A stretch of 64,000 nt of DNA, taken from positions 36,532,161-36,596,160 of the forward strand of contig CM043789.1 in the NCBI GenBank assembly GCA_023974075.1, read 5' to 3'. The position numbers and the translations under genes were made by a program. Shown here one piece after another: positions 60,079-64,000 of the stretch. Position 1 is the stretch's first letter. Each line of letters opens with the position of its first letter. A model generated the notes under the pieces. The model ran no database searches. It worked only from the letters and a program-made list of their open reading frames with translations, and was not told the DNA's origin. This DNA is from Chaenocephalus aceratus (Eukaryota > Chordata > Actinopteri > Perciformes > Channichthyidae).

Positions 60079-60779
60079 ACAGAGCATCAAGTCTCGCTCT
60101 TTCTAGAATGATCCTTCCTCCTGCATGTGTCCCCCTGTCCTCCCGTCTCTCTACGTGTCTCTGTGGGCTGAAGGGTCTGAGTTGATCACACAGCAGTGAC
60201 ACGGTGGGCTCATTGAAATGCAATGAGACAATCCCACCTCGGCCACACATGTATCTGTGTGCCCTGCATCCAAACAGCATCATCTGCCAGCACACGCGCA
60301 ATCACCAACATACGGCCGTGAATTCGGGAAATGACACTCGTACAAAATCTCAGTGCCCTTATCTGTCACATCGGCGTGCCGTGCATCAAAAACAAAACAG
60401 TGAGACACTTCCTGCGAGATGGGGGTGTGGCTTTTTGTCAGTCACAGAGATTAAATCATTTGTCAGGACAGTGCAGGAAGTGCGGAGAATAGAAACGGCA
60501 CTATTACTTTATAACCTCTGATGTGTTTCCTGTTTAATTTGTAACGGTGTTTATCTTTCTCAAATCAATAATGTTATCGCTAAGTGGAGTAATTGCATTT
60601 CCTAAAGTGCTGTGTATCGGACTTGATTACAAAACAGGAGTGATGCATTTATTGGTAAGCCTGTTTCAGATTGTTTCACAAGATAAACAACAATTGAATT
60701 TAAAACACTAGTCCCCGCAGGATGCTGCTGTGGTTGATCCAGAGCAAGGTTTCTCAACAACTACTGGTCAGATTCTGCT

Positions 60780-60907
60780 ATCTCTTTATATCTCATATCT
60801 CTTAATATCTCATATCTCTTTATATCTCATATCTCTTAATATCTCATATCTCTTAATATCTCATATCTCTTTATATCTCATATCTCTTAATATCTCATAT
60901 CTCTTAA
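60780..60907. repeat. 16-bp tandem repeat, about eight copies
   Basis: The unit ATATCTCATATCTCTT recurs with only T/A variation at the junction (CTTTAT or CTTAAT). Confidence 0.95.
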
Positions 60908-61310
60908 GGTCATTCACTATTTATTCTGATGAATTTGAGCTTTTTTCAAGCGCATGGGAATAGGTCAACACCTTTCTTTGGGAGTTTGGTCAGTAGAGGT
61001 TAAAATAAAAAGGTCAAATGTATGATGTATCAGGAAATGTATGATCCTTCACTTGATGCCGTAAAAAAAACGCTGCAGTGACTTTCTCATTGTCTACCTC
61101 AGAAAATCACTCATTCGAAATGAGCAGGAAAAAATGAGTGATTACCAGAGCTTGTTAATACGCAAATAAGGATCAACTCTTTACATTTGAATGAACGTGT
61201 TGTCCTTCCTCATGTGCTGAGTTCTTTTCCTGGTACAGCTCCAAGAAAAACATCCCATAGTGTCCAACATGTAATGACACCATACTCACTTACGGCCCGT
61301 CTACAATTTA

Positions 61311-61914
61311 CGGCCCGTCTACACTACAGGCATCGAAAATGCTTTCAACGCTTCGCCCATTCATTTGAATGGGGTGACGTAGAAGATTTTGAAACTTCGC
61401 CAAACTGCATTGTGGGGAGCATGGCATGGCTTTGCAAGCATCACGACGAGCATCTATCGGCATCAAAAGTTGAACAATGTTCAACCTTTGAGGCTCGATG
61501 CTTGGCATCAGCCAAGAAATCCCGCGTATGCAAATCTGACAGTACAAGCGCTAGCCAATCAAACCGCGTGTATGCTGGGAGAGACTGCAGGTCATTTCCT
61601 CATATTCAAAAAAATTGAGCGGTAGTGAATCACCCGGTGCTGTATGATCAGTCTCTGTTCATCTACCGGGATACAAACTGGAGGACCGAGGCATGGAGGG
61701 AGGTGGCAGAGACAGTGGATGGAACTGGTAGGTTTTCGCCTGTTTGGGGATTTTATATCCAGTTTAAAACATATGAACATTGCTATTGCTTTGTATGCCG
61801 GGGGCGAGCGGGAGATTCCTGATTGGTTGTTGGTCGCCTTGGGCGCGAGAAATCGCCAAGCCTCAGACACGCCCAGCTTCAAGATTTTTTGATGCCTGTA
61901 GTGTAGACGGGCCG
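61311..61914 (+). mobile_element. TIR element C, copy 1 (604 bp)
   Basis: The ends CGGCCCGTCTACACTACAGG and its inverse complement are 24-bp inverted repeats (through GGCATC). TTA stands on both sides (61308-61310 and 61915-61917), suggesting a 3-bp target repeat as in PIF/Harbinger. An extra scrap of the terminus (CGGCCCGTCTACA) precedes it at 61293-61305. Confidence 0.85.
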
Positions 61915-61929
61915 TTACTCACATACTCA

Positions 61930-62486
61930 CGGCCCGTCTACACTACAGGCATCAAAAAATCTTGAAGCTGGGCGTGTCTGAGGCTTGGCGATTTCTCGCG
62001 ACCAACAACCAATCAGGAATCTCCCGCCCGCCCCCGGCATACAAAGCAATAGCAATGTTAAAACGAAGTAAACTGGATATAAAATCCCCAAACAGGCGAA
62101 ATCCTACCAGTTTCATCCACTGTCTCTGCTTCCTCCCTCCAAGCCTCCCTCCATGCCTCGCTCCTCCGGTTTGTATCCCGGTAGATGAACAGAGACTGAT
62201 CATACAGAACCGGGTGATTCACTACCGCTCCATTTTTTTGAATATGAGGAAATGACCAGCGTAGTCTCTCCCAGCATACACGCGGTTTGATTGGCTAGCG
62301 CTTGTACTGTCAGATTTGCATACGCGGGATTTGATTGGCTGATGCCAAGCATGCCAACATTGCCAACATTGTTCAACTTTTGATGCCGATAGATGCTCGT
62401 GATGCTTGCAAAGCCATGCCATGCGCCCCACAATGCAGTTCGGCGAAGTTTAAAAATATTCTACGTCACCCATTCAAATGAATGGG
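61930..62486 (-). mobile_element. TIR element C, copy 2, inverted
   Basis: Nearly identical to copy 1 but in opposite orientation and only 15 bp away. Its far end lacks about 45 bp of terminus: the sequence CATTCAAATGAATGGG runs directly into the terminus of copy 3. Confidence 0.9.
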
Positions 62487-62902
62487 CCGTCTACACTACA
62501 GGCATCGAAAAATGCTTTCAACGCTTCGCCCATTCATTTGAATGGGGTGACGTAGAAGATTTTTAAAGACTACGCAGGTAATTTCCTCATATTCAAAAAA
62601 ATTGAGCGGTAGTGAATCACCCGGTGCTGTATGATCAGTCTCTGTTGTGTTCATCTACCGGGATACAAACCGGAGGAGCCAGGCATGGAGGGAGGAAGCA
62701 GAGACAGTGAATGAAACTGGTAGGTTTTCGCCTGTTTGGGGATTTTATATCCAGTTTACTTCGTTTTAACATTGCTATTGCTTTGTATGCCGGGGGCGGG
62801 CGGGAGATTTGGTTGTTGGTCGCCTTGGGCGCGAGAAATCGCCACGCCTCAGACACGCCCAGCTTCAAGATTTTTTTTGATGCCTGTAGTGTAGACGGGC
62901 CG
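62484..62902 (+). mobile_element. TIR element C, copy 3, internally deleted
   Basis: Same orientation as copy 1. The region from about 62560 joins GTAGAAGATTTTTAAAG directly to the GTAATTTCCTCATATTC block, losing roughly 180 bp of the middle. It ends in GTGTAGACGGGCCG followed by TTA. Confidence 0.9.
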
Positions 62903-64000
62903 TTAGTCTTGGTTATTAATCGTGTCTCTCTCACACACACTCATCTTGTGAATGAGCTTATGAGTTAGACTGATGATATTAGCTGGCTAATTTAATGAGA
63001 CAATAGTGGGCTTTAATTAAATATCAGAGATATAACACTGTCACATACTGCCAGTAGAGTGAGGCTTCTACCTGACTATATTTACATAAAAACAGCCTGT
63101 AAACCTGCAATTTAGTATTCTCTGTACATTGAAGTTCTCATTTTCAGCAATTCAGTTCAGTAATGCTATGTCGGCTCTGTGTAAATATAGAGTACGGTTT
63201 AGACCTGCTCTGTCTGAAAACTTCTGTTATGATTGCAAGCTATTCAAATAAAACATTTTTTTAAAACTAGATGATTAAAACTTTTCCAAAGGCTGTGTTG
63301 AATCCTGAAATGTCTTATCTACCAGATTTAAAATAGTTTTTACATTCACACGAATAGGGTTATATGGAATTTTGAACTTTTTACAGTAGAAAAATTAAGA
63401 AAAATATCCAAGATGCAGGAACAAAAACGTTATCTTTAGTAAGGGTTTTGTCTTGCATGAAAAATAGAGATTAGAAACTACAGGCATCACACCAGTATCT
63501 CACTACGCTGATTCTCTGCGCCCGGGCCCAGAACCGAGAAGACAAAAAGCGTATCAGTGTAAAACAAAGTGCATCTCCCTAAGGCGGCAAGATATTGAAA
63601 ATGAACCAGGCGAAAGCACAAAGCCCAATGGAACCTTACGTGAAGCGTTTCAGATTTCTGCCGATATTAACATTCAGTTAGGGTGTGTAATTTCCTGCTT
63701 CTTTATATTTGTCTGCCTCCGACTCGAAACCATTACAGCTTTCTGCTCCTCGCCATTTCCTCTGGGTCTCTGGGCAGATAGAGTTGGGGTGTGCCCGAAG
63801 GCAGAAGCACACACAGAGAAACACAAAGTTAAATTAACACAGCAGTTTGTATTCAGAAGCCCCAGTCACCACGGCCTGCTCCACGGTTCATGTTTGTCTC
63901 TCCGTGTCTCCTGATACGGCTCTCCACAGTATCCGTTGTGTGTGCGTCGAGTTAAGATAACCATTTCTTCTTGTTCTGCAGGCTAAAAAGTCAATACCCC

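Noticed and set aside
61592..61882. A ~96-residue minus-strand frame in TIR element copy 1 that recurs in copies 2 and 3
   Set aside because: It is shared only because the copies are recent. It has no recognisable domain, it spans the non-coding interior of a short element, and the third copy breaks it.

Overview
The window looks like part of a ray-finned (teleost) fish chromosome. It carries one vertebrate gene with introns of several kilobases, very long (CA)n/(TG)n tracts, CR1/L2-type LINE remains, a tRNA-derived SINE fragment, and a dense load of short TIR transposons (hAT, Tol2-like hAT, TTAA/piggyBac-like and PIF/Harbinger-like). There are no bacterial-type operons, and most open frames above 60 codons fall in repeats or are chance.

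The only host gene I can support is a TAFA (FAM19A) chemokine-like secreted protein on the minus strand. I can assemble its complete coding sequence: exon 1 at 55482-55597 (signal peptide), exon 2 at 47308-47463 (first six mature cysteines), exon 3 at 33270-33394 (last four cysteines), and a terminal exon at 30515-30526 that codes only Val-Thr-Arg-stop behind a (T)10AG acceptor. The join is in frame and gives 135 residues. It is closest to TAFA4 from what I recall of the family. Coding exon 1 itself starts at a strong splice acceptor, so the promoter and a non-coding first exon lie upstream (coordinates above 55.6 kb, perhaps outside the window).

Layout: 0.4-2.6 kb, two DNA transposons. 2.6-8.4 kb, single-copy-looking DNA. 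8.4-12.4 kb, a transposon cluster. 14.3-21.0 kb, a nearly continuous nest of hAT elements, including three stacked inside one another, plus a TIR element with 3-bp target repeats and an L2-type LINE inserted in a hAT. 21.9-24.7 kb, a 2.8-kb element with ~0.8-kb inverted arms. 24.7-30.5 kb, downstream flank of the gene, with a 30-bp hairpin and a TTAA-like element. 30.5-55.6 kb, the TAFA gene, whose introns hold microsatellites, LINE tails, TTAA MITEs, Tol2-like hATs and a telomere-like TTAGGG-variant block. 55.6-64 kb, upstream flank with a TTAA element, CA-rich tandem duplications and an array of three copies of one TIR element in alternating orientation.

For most transposon calls I located both termini and matching target-site duplications by eye, so many boundaries are given to the base. 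Family names rest on terminus and TSD type, not on a database search.
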